Under the pieces are notes generated by a model. That model had not been told where the DNA came from. It searched no databases and worked only from the letters and a program-made list of their open reading frames with translations. Shown here one piece after another: positions 23,906 to 36,540 of a stretch of DNA of 64,000 nucleotides (positions within the stretch are counted from its first letter, which is position 1; each line of letters begins with the position of its first letter). A program made the translations under genes and the position numbers. Source of the stretch: Apostichopus japonicus (lineage: Eukaryota; Echinodermata; Holothuroidea; Aspidochirotida; Stichopodidae); assembly GCF_037975245.1 (NCBI RefSeq), contig NC_092576.1, forward strand, positions 13,744,611-13,808,610. Reading direction: 5' to 3'.

Positions 23906-26900
23906 TAAGAGAATACATTGTCAATTTAATTGATACAATTTATCAGCAAGCACAGATTAATATATTTTTTAAACTTTAAAAATATTTATTAAAATAGAAT
24001 ACTGGCAAACAAATCCAGTACAAAGTAAACGTAGCATATGGATAAAATGGTTATAAATTATTTCTAGGAGTTAGTACTATACTTCAGAAGAAGCAAAAAA
24101 GGCGTTCCCAAATCACGATCCACTCTTATTTCAGTGTGTCTGACACCATTTGGTTTCACCCTAACAAGGGCAAACATTGGCTAACAAGGGCTAACAAGGG
24201 CTTACATTATAACGTATTACTTAGCACACCCCTCATGTCAAAACATTATATACCAACTATGAAAAGGGTTAATGAATTGTGGTCTCGCCATCACATGTTT
24301 TATATTTTACTATGTAGCCTAATGCTAGACTATCTATAGTAGGTATTGTAGTTGTAAGTCTTGCCAAATATATGCTGACCAGAGATATCTGTGATTAAAT
24401 GAAAAAAAATCACAATACATCTGTACAAAACAACTGTATTTCACCAGACTAAAACATTAGCTTTGCCCAAAAGAAACTTTCGATAAGTATGTTATGAAAA
24501 ACAATTGATAAGAATTAAAACAAGGATTTTATTTGCTTTTTCATACTCTATGTCTACATTCAATGACATGCAAGACCCAGAAAAAAAAAAGGTTTTTGCT
24601 TTCCCCTTAATTTTCCGTTTTCGAAACCCCGAGGCAACCATCTCTGTTACAGGTAAGGATTACGACCGACGAATAAAACAAAATGATAATAACGTTATAT
24701 GCATTAGAGCAGTTACTTTGAAGGTAAATATTACCGTAATTTAGTCCCACAGGCAACCCTCTTTATATACATTACCTTATAATGTAAATTGTAAAACAAA
24801 ACTGTGGAAACGATTTCAAATCGATAACAATATTGCAACATATTAATCATAGCAAGAGCGTATTCATACCATGGAAGTCCAAATTACACACAGTTAGACC
24901 TGCAGGACAACCTAATCATACATTAAGTAAATTCAAACCATGATGCATTCAATTCTGAAGTAGAAAATATGATTGGTATTTAAAAGAAATTATTTGCAAT
25001 GTAGATTAATGAATATGATGATTCGTTAGCAATAAGTTCTGGATTATGTCTCTGCTTTGTATTTGATACTTATCCTTGTTTGTTCCCACCCCCATTACTG
25101 GTTCCAGTCAGCCATTTGCCCTTAACTTTTCTATTTCATGCCTGTAACAAGCTGCAATGGAATATATCTTTTATTACTTCTAAATATATGAGAAAAAAGA
25201 AGACACATGGTTAAATATAAATAAATGGAAAATAGAGTGTAGTCTGTAAACACAGTTTAAGACTTTAAGACGGAGTTTAAGACAGTTTAAGAAAATGTAA
25301 ACCTCCTCAATTGGGGCCATACATGCATGTTTGTTTGCTTTTTGTCCTGCATTATCCAGCTAAGACCAGGATGCACCCTAGACCTACTTTTGTGTTTGTT
25401 GAAGCTTTACTTATAGCAATCGTTGATCCGGCATACTGCAGCTTACAAAAATTGCATTTACACCATTAGGGAAAGCTTCTGCAATAACAGTTTAGTCGGA
25501 TCCTAAAAGAATATGAATCTCTGATACTTTAAATACAGAATACTTTTAATCTAAGTCTCTTAAATGATGCACTGTGTTTTTTTGTGTGTTATATACAACT
25601 TGCTTAAAATGTGAACAAAATAACAATGCACTGCGTCCAAAAGAGTTATTGAGTCAATACAGTTCCATAACGTAACTGTTACAAAGCAGAGTGCTCCTAA
25701 TTAAAAGTTAACGTCCTCCAAAAATCTACATAGCACAAACATTTTGTAAGCCTTCCATCCCCTCCCCTGCATATATGCCATTGTGTTGAGTCTATTTAGA
25801 TCCATAAGTAATACCAAGTTGAATTATGTTGCAATATTCAGTGTTAAAGATTTGAGCTCTGTATTGGCCCCAAATATATTGGAGAGAAGTGAACATATCA
25901 AATAAAAATTGAGATAATGCACATCTTCGCTATGACCATTTTGCATTTATTTGATTGGCGCTGATACTGTTTTCTCAGACCAATTTAACGTTCAACATTC
26001 TCAACATGAATGACAACAGCCCACTATTCAAGGGAATAACACCATGCAATGTAGCTGTCATGCAGTGAAAATGTCAATGTTGGAACGGTAGCAATCATAG
26101 CAAGAGCAGAGATGCCGCCTGGGACAGACCGATGTGGTTACCTACTGCATCATCGACAGCAAAATGGAAGATGTTTTCTGAATTAACTAAAAAGTAAGTT
26201 AATATTCTGTAGATTTGACATTGAAGTTGATACCATGGGACTCTATCATCCCAAATGCGAGTAACATCTGTAGTAATGTATTCCAAAGTTATGGAATGAA
26301 GAAATAAACAACCAGAAGGGATGGAAACTTTTTGTATGATATGGTTAATGTGTGGTATCTTTACCTTTAACTCCATAGTATTTAACTACACTAGAGCTAT
26401 ATCCACATACTGGTTTTTCACTCTTAAAGGTTTGATTGATCAAAGCAAGACAACACCAAATTGTCAGTTTAGGTAGAGTTATAAATTTACATGTATATTT
26501 AAATTTTGAAATCCTTACAATTGGTAAAGCTTTAATGACTTGCAACTATAAATAGCACTTGCTATGGTATAAGGGAGCTTTATCAACTTCAATGAATACA
26601 TGGCTTCATAAATGTTGTATGCAAGGCAAGATGAATCAAGAGTTTATGGGCCCAAAATAGGATGAGTAAACGAATTGAAATTGACAGTGAAAATATTATT
26701 TATATGAACGGTTGAGAGAAGATTAAAATAGTAGCTGATTTACAGTAGATTTAGTTTTGGAAAGCAGTCTATTTTTTCTCCATTTGTAGAGTGTGAGGTC
26801 ATTATATGGCCGTGGTAGGTCTATTACGTAATTGCAAAACTTTCCAAGCTATAGCGTGCTATAATTGGGACCAAATCAGCATATTTTTAAGAGAAAAGCC

Positions 26901-28486
26901 TTTCTTTTTGTACCAACAGATTGATAGATCTACAGGCTGATACGGCAAAGAATATGCTGTAATTAGAAATGCCAGGCAAGATTATCACACATTTTACAGT
27001 GGAGTGAATATAATCATCAACCAAGCTCATCATCATGCTGTAGTGGTATAGCTCCTTGTTGGGCTTATCAATAAAAAGCTTGCGCCGATGCCAAGCAAAG
27101 GCCATAGTATGTCCTGTAAATCGCAAAGTAGATTAACACGTCTTGTGTATATCCTCTGGGACACAGCACAATGGAGTAAGGAAGTTGCTGGGAATGGTTA
27201 TTGGATTGGTACAGGGTTACAGTATTTGCTTCACGTAATGCAGAGCAGAAACAGAAGGCTAACTAATCCAGGATATGTTACACGGTTATACCATAGAAAA
27301 GAAAGAGGAAATTACTATAAGCTTCAAGCAGACAGAACCAAGAGAATGCATACCAGTCTTCACGGAAAGTCTTCTTCATATATAACTGTATAAATGGACT
27401 CATCCTTTTGCAATGTACTTTTCTTACAATGTTTTAGTTTGGTCACATTGTGGCACCACATGTTTTTGTAAGTTTTTGGGTACATTCGCAGCTGTTTGCC
27501 AAGAACGAGGAACTCGTTATACAAATGAAGTGGTCCTGATGCTAAAGTGGCCTAAGTGTTTAGGTTACTGGATATCTTGCTGCCTTACCTTTAACTGTTC
27601 TTAAATGCATTTCTCATGTTTTAAGATCTTTTAATTTTGTATTCCAAGCAAGATCAGTGAGCCATAGTACAGTAATATTTAACAACCACCACACAGGTAC
27701 CTGTGCAGGACTGGGGGCATTTGTTAAACAGATTACTATTATAAAATCTTTCAAATTTGTATCGCTCAAAATCTCCAGGAGGATACTGCATTGATTCTGA
27801 ACTGCAGTTTCACAAATCTACAAGTGAGGTTCAGTGGCTCTGCTATGGGAAAAGTTTACAACATTAGGCTTGACTTAATTACTGGAAGCTTGCGGTCTTT
27901 TATTACACCAAGAACCAAGTTTACTCTTTAAACAAAATTAAAAATATTTGTCCTCATACGTTAGTTCCCAGAATGTTTCTCTTGTACGAGAGAGGTCAGT
28001 AAGCTTAGGTCATGAAATAGTGCAAGTATCCTGATTTATGTGAAATAAATCTTGTGGGGAATATAAACTGGGATTGAAAATACAATCAACTGCTTCAATA
28101 TGATTAGACAATTTTTATTGTCTCGTATTTTAATATCATGCTAAGCTGTATGTGTTTTAAAAACACAAATCATCAAAAATGTGAGATGAATTTTGAGCAA
28201 TCACATTCACTGCCTATATCTCTATTGATGTTTTAGGTCAGCTATACAGTATACTGCACAGTGGGGTTATTCCAGAAGACGAGAAAGGGAAACTTTCTAT
28301 TGTATTCCTGATCATCTCTAAATTTCTCCTTTAAAGATGAATTTGTTGTTGTTGTTTGTAGCAGTATTCCTCTGAGCAGTGAACAAAATTAGACATACAT
28401 TGAGCAATTGCTCTTGCACATGCTTTTAAACTTACTAAAATGATGTTGTGGTTCAATTCATGTAAATATTCACTGTTGATTTTAGT
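23906..28486. other. 4.6-kb AT-rich stretch with no supported gene
   Basis: I found no transposon ends, RNA genes or phase-compatible exons. A short direct triplet of CTAACAAGGG occurs near 24160-24200. Open stretches at 26095-26376, 26887-27126 and 27088-27393 do not resemble any protein I know and lack splice sites. Confidence 0.4.
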
Positions 28487-28765
28487 TTAAAGGCCAAATA
28501 TGGAGACTTTTCGATGAACATAAAATCCCACCATTTTGCATGTATGTAATCCTTAACTCACTTCAATTAAATTGCTGTAATTAACTTTACCAATTTCGGA
28601 CGTTAAAAACGTGAAAATGGGAAGAAAAGTCAGCTTTTACGAAACCTATTTCAGACATTCCTGAAACATTCCTAAGACACCAGGTGACCGCGTGACGTCA
28701 TCTTTGGTATACTGCACTCACAACAATACTTTTAACGTCAAAGATATTACTCCTTTTCCCCCGAA

Positions 28766-28942
28766 ATGCCACAACTTTGTGTTGTTGGAGGTTGCAGTTA
28801 TACCTCAGCCAAAAAAAGCATCAGCTTTTTTAGCTTTGCGAGTAGAAGAATCGACGTAAAACGCCGTATACTTTGGATCAATTTTGTGAGATCCACGCGG
28901 AAAGATTTTAAGCCACCGGCCCTTATTCAAAATCCAGATATT
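28766..28942 (+). pseudogene. THAP zinc-finger start, cut by insertion
   Basis: The ATG at 28766 opens MPQLCVVGGCSYTSAKKSIS, with the first Cys pair of a THAP finger (residues 5 and 10). It continues to RRILWINFVRSTRKDFKPP, where the Trp and the arginine-rich turn fit the fold. At 28921 the sequence passes into a repeat element and stops at about 28943, so the second half (Cys-x2-His and AVPTIF region) is absent. It lies about 50 bp inside the left inner inverted repeat, the expected place for the transposase gene. The product would have bound the transposon end. Confidence 0.75.
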
Positions 28943-29019
28943 TAATTATGGCAATTTGTTTCTGGTCATAACAAGAATTGGGCAGATATAACTTGATATA
29001 AGATAAAGGCCATATCTAG

Positions 29020-29345
29020 CTCAGATCAAACTTTATATGGGTCACTTTTTATCTGGACCAGATATGGTCCATACATGGCAAATCTAAATTTGGCCCATAT
29101 ATGGCAAATCCATATCTGACCCATATATGTCAAATCCATATCTGAGAAATCCATATTTGGCTCATATATGGCAAATCCATATCTGGCCCATATATGGCAC
29201 ATCCATGTCTGGCCCATATATAGCAGATCCATATGTGGCAAATATTTGGCAAATCCATATCTAGCCCATATATGGCAAATAAATATCTGAGAAATCTATA
29301 TTTGGCTCATATATGGCAAATCCATATCTGGCCAATATTATGATA
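29020..29345. repeat. Tandem array of about 26-bp CCATATATGGCAAATCC units
   Basis: Roughly a dozen degenerate units of CCATATATGGCAAATCCATATCTGG-type sequence (split here as CCATATATGGCAAATCC plus ATATCTGG) follow each other. The unit contains the perfect palindrome CCATATATGG, which is also a CArG-box word. Confidence 0.8.
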
Positions 29346-29839
29346 AATCCAGTTTGAACTAGTTAAAAAAAATGGCTACATCTGTGCCATAATTTCTACT
29401 GGCGATGTAAAGAAATATCATTTGAAACCAAATAAAGGCAATATATGGCGCAGATAAAGCAACTCTTTATTTACTGCTTAATTATCTGGCCATTAATTAC
29501 ATTTCCTGTTTGATCCATCAGCAGGTATTTTGTTTTTTTCTTGTTTCACCTTACCCACAGGCCAGTATGTCCAAGCCTTTACAAATTAAATACTACTAAT
29601 AAAAAAAGGGTCTTCTTCTGTGGTCCTGTAGAGGGTAATACTAAAGTTCAAAAGCAGGCTTCACACTTAATTACCCTCTGAGTCATCCTTTTTCCATCTA
29701 AGACCCTGTGGTTGCCTAGCAACCCAGATAGATCAAGCAGCCAATTTATAACCCCTTTGACTTAGTGTGCATTGTGCTTTACCATTGAAATATGTGTAGT
29801 ACCACAATTCTGGGCAATGTAAATCTCTATGAAAATACA

Positions 29840-30208
29840 CCATGTCTGGCTTACAATTATATCATAATATATCTGGCTTTATAAGGCCATAACAAACTTG
29901 ATATGGATATCTGGCTTACAATTATATCAAGATATATCTGGCTTTATATGGCCAGATAAAACTTTATATGCGTATCTGGATTGACTCTATATCCAGTTAC
30001 ATCTGGCTTTATATGGCCATATCAAACTTTATATGGCCATATCTGGATTACAATTATATCAAGATATATCTTGCTTTATAAGGCCATATCAGACTGTATA
30101 TGGAGATCTGGATTACAATTATATCAAGATATACCTGGCTTTATATGGCCATATCGAACTTTATATGTATATCTGGCTTACAATTATATCAAGATATATC
30201 TGGCTTTA
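29840..30208. repeat. Tandem array of about 70-bp ATATCTGGCTTTATATGGCC units
   Basis: Four to five units of the form ATATCTGGCTTTATATGGCC, then ATATCAAACTTTATATGG and ATATCTGGATTACAATTATA. The array is interrupted at 30208 and resumes at 32095-32160. It uses the same words as the 29.0-29.3 kb array, in reverse orientation. Confidence 0.8.
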
Positions 30209-30641
30209 CAGTGGCGGATCCAGGATTTCGCCGAAGGGGGGGCCCAGATGGGAAATGCCTAATCGTCGTCCTGGGGGAGGGGTCTAAGGGGAGTGGGTGC
30301 CCCCTCCCCTTTGGAAAATTTCACAAAATATGGAGGTCCTCGGTGCAATCTGGTGCTACTTTTCGTGAAAGTTTTGATTAAAATTTATTTCCAATAAATC
30401 ATGTATTCATGGTTTGTCGGGCATATATTTGCAATTTCGAGCAATGAGCTGGGATTTACGTCTTTGGGGAGTAGGTAGTGATGCAAACTACTTTTTACCA
30501 GGCTACTCCAGGCCATTTCATCTTGGATGCCCCCTTCCAGATGGAGACTATTGATGCAGTCAGAGTGCCCCTCTCACCTTCACTTTATCAGAATGATGGT
30601 GTACTCTTTTTGCAAATTTATTTTACAAAAAATTACACGCA

Positions 30642-31978
30642 CAGTGGCGTAGCTAGGATTTTTTTAGTGGGGGGGCCATGGGGGGCTGTTCTACTGTATC
30701 TTGTGGGGGGGCGGAGTTTACTACCTAAGCGGAGCGCCACCTTGGTTGGCGCGGAGCGTACAGAGAAAATTTGAGATTTCAGCACCCCCCAGATCGCAGG
30801 AGATGGCACCTGTAAGGCAAAATAGCAACCAAAAAGATGTGCAACTTTGGTGACAGAAATGCAAAAAATGTTTTTTTCTCTTTCATGCTGACTGGCCTTG
30901 CCAACTCAGCCAGACTTTTAACTTGAGGGAAGATGGCATCATTTGTCGTTTCAAGCTGTCAAGGCCTTTCTCCCAACTCAAACCCCTGTGGGGTACCGGT
31001 AGATTTGCAGGATATGCCCACATGTGGACTTAAATAGCATTAGAGGAAGGGGGTGGAAGACTAACACGCATCGATGTTTCGGTAATGGTCCACATTGGTG
31101 GCTCGGTGCTTATTAGACCATTTATTGGGTTTCTTGAGGCAGCTGTCATCAGAATCTGGCTTTTTGTGCCAATCGATGACCGATAACATGTATTGGTATG
31201 TAAATTTCTTCTTCATATATCTAGCAACACTCTAAAAACAAATGAGTGGATTTCATTCCATTGGAGTGATCGCTCGGCGCACTTCAAATTAAGAGTGAAA
31301 TTTAACTCTATTGGAGTTAACCCTCACTCCTAATATGAGTGAATATAACTCTATTAGGAGTTAAGATTTACTCCAATGGAGTGGAAATTCACTCTTATAC
31401 CGGAATGTGCTCAGTGATCACTCCCATGGAGTGAAATTCACCTATGTTTTTATCAGTACAGTACAGTGTATATCATCATAGACGTACGTACGTACTACGT
31501 ACGTTCGTATATCAGACGCACTCGATACCCACGATACGATACGGTCCTGGAGAAACTATTTCCACTCATCATTTTTTAAGGCGATACAGTAGTGAGTATT
31601 GAACAGGCACAGCCGCATGTTTGCAGGAAATTCAGAATTCCCAATATTTTATATCTCTACCAGTAGTGAAAATCATGTTTCGACAGTTTCGTGGACATAA
31701 AAAGTTGTTTTGTGGAATATTCAATGACATATCAGGGGCGGATGCAGGATTTGTGACAGGGGGGGGGGGGTCTGACTGGTCCAGCCGCGCCTGAACGTAA
31801 GACTATCTAAGCGGAACGCCATCATCGGTTGGCGCGGAGCGTACAAGAAAATTTTTGGCTTTACAAACCCCCAGATGGCCGGAAACGGCACTTCCCGAGT
31901 ATTCTTAGCAGCATGTACCTAGCCTGAAAATATGGATCTCATGTCTGCAATTTCAGGCCCCCCGTAGCTACGCCACTG
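30642..31978. mobile_element. Second G-rich-ended element nested in the first
   Basis: CAGTGGCGTAGCTAGGATTT at 30642 is mirrored by GTAGCTACGCCACTG ending at 31978. The flanks TACACGCA (30634-30641) and ATCACGCA (31979-31986) agree at six of eight positions, suggesting an 8-bp duplication of hAT type. Internal segments near 30720-30820 and 31790-31890 are related (GGTTGGCGCGGAGCGTAC in each), so a third family member (start CAGGGGCGGATGCAGG at 31733) is probably embedded. No transposase is visible. Confidence 0.65.
31240..31440. repeat. Cluster of ACTCCAATGGAGT-type palindromes
   Basis: The words ACTCYATTGGAGT, CACTCCTAATATGAGTG and CTCCAATGGAGT alternate in both orientations, so the segment can fold into several hairpins. 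It lies inside the nested G-rich-ended element. A run ACGTACGTACGTACTACGT follows at about 31483-31502. Confidence 0.6.
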
Positions 31979-33721
31979 ATCACGCATGGGGCCCTTTCCC
32001 TCGAACGCGGTAAAAAAAAAAAAAAAAAAAAAATCAGGATTTTCAAAAAGGGGGGCCCGGGCCCCCCGGGCCCCCCCCCCTGGATCCGCCCCTGCTTTAT
32101 ATGGCCATATCAAACTTCATCTATCCAGATATTGCCAGATATCAAACCAGATATGGAATTTGAGTAAGGGGAGTATCTCGTGCCCATGAGTCCACATGCA
32201 TGACCCTGCCTCTGTGTTTGCAGCAAATATCTCATTCTGCGAAACTTATATACTTTCGACAGCTGTGGCGGACATAGCTAATGTGAAATTGACCCTTTCA
32301 AGTCTCCTCGTAAACACGCCCTGCACGTTCTTATATGTAAAAGTATATGACGCAATTGACAGAATACTATTTACTGTTTGAGATGACCGTATGTAGACCG
32401 TGTATAGACCGTGCCTATAGGGAAGCATTGTTAGTACATGTAGTGAGTTACAACTCCAGCCGGGATTGGCTCACAGCATGTGTAAACAGTCATGTTAGGA
32501 TTTCATCACATTTATCCATTTCATTTGTTGTATTCCAGTATCATGAGTTCGTGATGTATATTGTGTTATATTGTCCGTTATGTTTGTTCCGGCATCTGCA
32601 AGGTCCGTGGAATAAAACGGTACTATATAGCGATCGGACGTTTTAGTTCGTTGGTGACTGTCTTGTGATTGTGGGATGTTACTGGTCAAGGCCTGTTACG
32701 GTAGTATTTCACCCAGGATTGAACGAGAAACGTGGATTTGGATATTCACTGCTAAATTTGGTTTATTGACAGGATTCTTTTTCTGTGTTTGTTCTTTTGG
32801 ATAATAAAACGAGTAAGTACTATGTTCAGCTGAAGCTTAGTCATGTATATGCTACTCTGGCCGATTCGGGCCAGCGTCTCCTCGTAGTTGTTTGATTATG
32901 TTTAGTGTTTTTTGGTAATTCGTTGATAGTAACGTAAACAATTTTCCAGTGACATATCACGCATGAGGCATCTTTTAGGTCTTTTCTTCTGTTCAATTTG
33001 CGGTATCTTGCGATCAAATTTATTACGGAATCGCAAGCTGCTTGCATGTTCTACAGTATATTGCACCGTACGTACCTATTGACGTTCCGCAATGTAAACG
33101 ATGCCTATATTTGAGTGGAAAATGTGCAACTAAAATAACCAATTTTACAAAATTTTCTGATTAAAATTGTCTTAAAACTAGTTGTTTATCTTCATGTGTT
33201 CTTGTTTTAAGCTAGCAGATTTTCAAACGCTCGAAATTGGAAGTCAAATACAGTACAATTGTTCGCTATCTGTGTATAAACAGTACCTATTTCAGCGTTT
33301 AACTTTCGCGGTATACCAAAGATGACGTCACACGGTGACCAGAGGCTCCTTTGGGTCAGTCTATGTTTTTCAGACATTCCAGAGGAACATGTCCATTTCA
33401 GTAGTCGTTGTTTGATGGGTTAAAGTAGGTTTTCGAATATTTTTTTACACATGTTGATTATGGGTTTATGTAAACTCCCAAATTAATGGAAAATCCCCCC
33501 CCCCCCCAAAAAAAATGTCTACATAGTTGGTGTTTAAAGTTGCCAGTATACCATTAGTTCCTGAGCCATATTATATTTGCTTTAAAATTATGGCTTTGAA
33601 TGTAAAGTATTTAAGAAAAGTAAAGAAGAGGGGCTTATCATCGTTCCCTTAACAGGCTATACCCAATATGTTAACTTTAATAGTTACATATCAAAACGTC
33701 TGGGGGACTTGCCGACGATGT

Positions 33722-34190
33722 TCAAATTTTTCCATGGTTCCACCAGGGATGTAAGAGATGGACATACAACATTTGAGCTTTCTTTAAAGTTTGGTTCGTG
33801 CCGAATACCGTTTTTGTTCCAATACTAATACCTAAATAGCACTCAAAACGGATTATGGTACCACACGGTGCCTGTACGTTGTCTGCTTGATGTATAAGAT
33901 GTGTGTGAAAGTAATTTGGCCTGACGTTTCGATCACGCAAAAGAAGGTCTCGTAGGTTGCGGGGTCGTCCGTAGGCGATGGTGGGTTTTTCAGGGACGGC
34001 TCGTTAGAGTCTATTTGAAGTGAGGAGAATGTTGTGGTTGCTATAGGTGATTTGCTGAAAAGGAGGAAGATTTTGGTGGAAAGTAACAACCAGGGGCAGC
34101 TTGTTGTCGCAATCTCGTTCCTTTTTGTCCTTCACTGCCAACGTAGATGATCTGGAAAGGGAGCGGACTTTCTGAATGGCTTCACGCATC
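33722..34190 (-). pseudogene. Penelope-like retroelement fragment (RT to GIY-YIG linker)
   Basis: Minus-strand reading: MREAIQKVRSLSRSSTLAVK, then KLPLVVTFHQNLPPFQQI, a TAA, then EKPTIAYGRPRNLRDLLLRD. The pattern 'PLV.T.H..LP....I' followed by 'P..A..RP.NLR.LL' is what I know from the region between the reverse transcriptase and GIY-YIG endonuclease of Penelope-like elements. The stop and the absence of the Cys-rich end and endonuclease show it is a relic. It lies just outside the right TTAA end of the Kolobok-like element. Confidence 0.65.
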
Positions 34191-34272
34191 CTTCTGGCAC
34201 TATGGCCCCTGACAGTAAGACTCTCTGAATGGCTTCACGCATCCTTCTGGCACTATGGCCCCTGACAGTAAG
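34171..34272. repeat. Perfect 49-bp direct duplication
   Basis: Positions 34171-34219 and 34224-34272 are identical over 49 bp (from TCTGAATGGC to GACAGTAAG), separated by ACTC. They cover the start of the Penelope-like fragment, so the duplication repeats part of its coding sequence. Confidence 0.95.
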
Positions 34273-36540
34273 GTGTTTTTCCAATTTAATTTCTTATCAG
34301 TACAAACTATCTTTTTTAATTAAAAACAATTGACAGTCTTCTGTTAATGTGATGCTCATGAGGATCAATCTCAAATAATACTTAAAGTAAATTTCACAAG
34401 CTTTACTGGTCAGCTTATTTTTTCCGTCAATTTATCATCATGATACATTAGAGTTACATGATGCACATTGCAAACATTGTACCATGGGTGATTCATTAAA
34501 TTGTGTATGTCTGAAAATCAGTTCAATCTTTCTTCTTTCAGAGAATATATCCTTTTTACTCTAGCTTTTTCTCTTGTTGTTATGTGACTGTTCATTGCAA
34601 ATTTTCCAAATTATTCATCAAAATTTACTTATTTTTCAACACACAATATTTACACAACACATTTGTCTGAGAGAGTTTTTGGTTTATTTCCCCTTCTCAA
34701 TAGTGAAATGAATACGCCACACTGGAATAAGAAAAGAGACTTTAAAAAGAAAGAAAAAATGTTTAGCAAGTTGTTGAATAACAGTCAACACCAATTGACT
34801 GTTATTAGTCACAACATTCAACAAGATACAAGTTTATACAATAGAAAAGCAGTAGAGATTCCTGTTGATTTTATCATTTAAGTTACAACAGGTTGAAACA
34901 AATTTCATTGGAATTTGCTGTATTAACGGCGAGAAACCAAATATGTGATTTCGATAAAACCAATAATAATCAATATCCTATTGTAAGACATTTATTTTGG
35001 CTCTCGTTTGTTAATCATAAGTGCCTGCATGAGTTAATATGAGACTCTTGTCACTAAAGCTAATAATCACCAGTATAGTTGTCTTCATTCTAAAATTTGA
35101 ATTATTATATTGAATTTTATTGAATTATTGTAATGAAATGACCTAATGTTAATCTACATTTTTCATTGGAAAAGTTTGATCTCTGGAGTTACTTTGCATT
35201 GTTCACTTCAGTTATTCAACAAGGATTTCCTAAAAATATATGACATTTGCATTCAGTGTTGTAGCCATAGTTAACATCATTTTGCATGAAAAAAATCACC
35301 TAATATTATGTCATACATTGATATTAGTTATCTCATGCATTCTGTGTTGTAGCCATCTTTGACCTCCTTTGCATAATAACCAAGCATATGGTCAAACACT
35401 GGAATTCTTCATTTCATGCATTTTGTGATGTAACCACCAGGTACTTCACTTAATGTTAAAGAAACAGCATACTGGTACATATTGGAATTCTTCATTTCAT
35501 GCATATGTGTTGTAGCTATCTTTGATCACCTTCGCATGAAAAGAAATCACCAAACCTACTGTGAAAGTCAATATTGAGAGTGACTTAAAATATGATATAG
35601 ATAGTCTTTTTTTTTATTTGTTTATTTAAATGCACACTGAAAGTGCCTCTATGCTTGGTATGTTAAGGATAATGTATGCAAATTTAACAGTACAGTTAAC
35701 AATTGAAACGGAAATAACTGTCTGAAAAATTACCCTTTAAGCATTGTTGTCTAATCATTCCAAGTAGCTGGAGTACCACTCAGTCTAGCACAGATACACT
35801 AGGACTTTTATGGCCTGCACTGACATTCCCATGTTCAAAGACATTCACATATTTATGAAGGACAAAAGGCATTGTAGTCAAAGCCTAACTGGTCTTGTGG
35901 AGCCAGATTCACTGATAAAACGTTTTACCATTAGGTTTGCAGGTTAAGGAAAGCAAACTGAAAGCTGAAAATAAAAGATAAAATAAAGAAAATTATATAA
36001 AAGACAGAAGGAAACAACTGAGGCTCATATTTTGCTGTTTTGTGTTACTATAAGATTCCAAGGCCAGGATTCTGCCTAAATTAAAATTTTCATATTGATG
36101 CAATCCTCTGTTTCAGGTATATTATAAAGTAAACTGTCACAAATTGGTATTGTCATATATGAATAATAGACCCATTCATTAATGGTTCATCCACCTGTCC
36201 AACTTGTGGATATTTGTAAATTCACAATTAAAAGATATTATGTAGCATCTTGCCATTCCAAACGCTTTGCATTCAATCTTCTCGGATTACATCACACAAG
36301 TAAAGCCCTTTGTGTACGTTAATACAATGTGACAATTAAAATAGCATGTAAAGTACGTCTTCATATGTGTTTGTGCTTTGTAATCTTACTATTCCCATCC
36401 TTGACTTTTTTATATTCAGACTGGAGAGGAATGTGTTTTTTCAAAGTTTCAACACTTCTCCTCATTTGGAACAAGTACTTTCAGCTTCATTGTTTGTTTT
36501 CCATGAATGAACCCTCTACTATAGGAGAAGGGCTGTAAAG
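34273..36540. other. Gene-free stretch with degenerate 84-bp tandem repeat
   Basis: Between about 35245 and 35560 four degenerate units of roughly 84 bp share TTTCATGCATTCTGTGTTGTAG followed by a CATCTTTGACC-like block and TTTGCATGAAAA (each written here in parts). The rest is AT-rich with no supported gene. Confidence 0.5.

Larger units (their letters stand above)
30209..32094. mobile_element. G-rich-ended transposon with CTTTA target duplication
   Basis: It begins CAGTGGCGGATCCAGGATTT and ends with the complement of CAGGGGCGGATCCAGGGGG. It is flanked by CTTTA on both sides (30204-30208, 32095-32099). Deleting it restores the repeat unit GGCTTTATATGGCC of the host array, which proves the boundary. 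Runs of G follow the left end and runs of C precede the right end. It contains a further insertion of the same family. Confidence 0.8.
28921..32169. mobile_element. Satellite-like element inserted in the THAP gene
   Basis: The ends CCTTATTCAAAATCCAGAT and the reverse complement of TATGGAATTTGAGTAAGG are inverted repeats differing at about three positions. The body is built from short ATATCTGG / CCATATATGG units in two arrays of opposite orientation. Without the later 1886-bp insertion it would be about 1.36 kb. I could not find a clear target duplication. Confidence 0.55.
28491..33533 (+). mobile_element. Kolobok-like (TTAA, THAP) DNA transposon, nested insertions
   Basis: TTAA flanks both ends (28487-28490, 33534-33537). 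The outer ends are AGGCCAAATATGGAGAC and the reverse complement of GTCTACATAGTTGGTGT, 13 of 17 positions alike. An inner inverted repeat is stronger: 28683-28715 and 33308-33340 match at 30 of 33 positions around TGACGTCATCTTTGGTATAC. A THAP gene starts just inside the left end. TTAA duplication plus a THAP transposase is the recalled hallmark of the Kolobok superfamily. About 3.25 kb of the interior is a later insertion. The DDE part is not visible, so this copy is non-autonomous. Confidence 0.75.

Noticed and set aside
32841-33047. Minus-strand start of a second gene inside the first Kolobok-like element
   Set aside because: A 68-codon open stretch starts near the right end as expected for a second gene, but it matches nothing I know and has no clear continuation.
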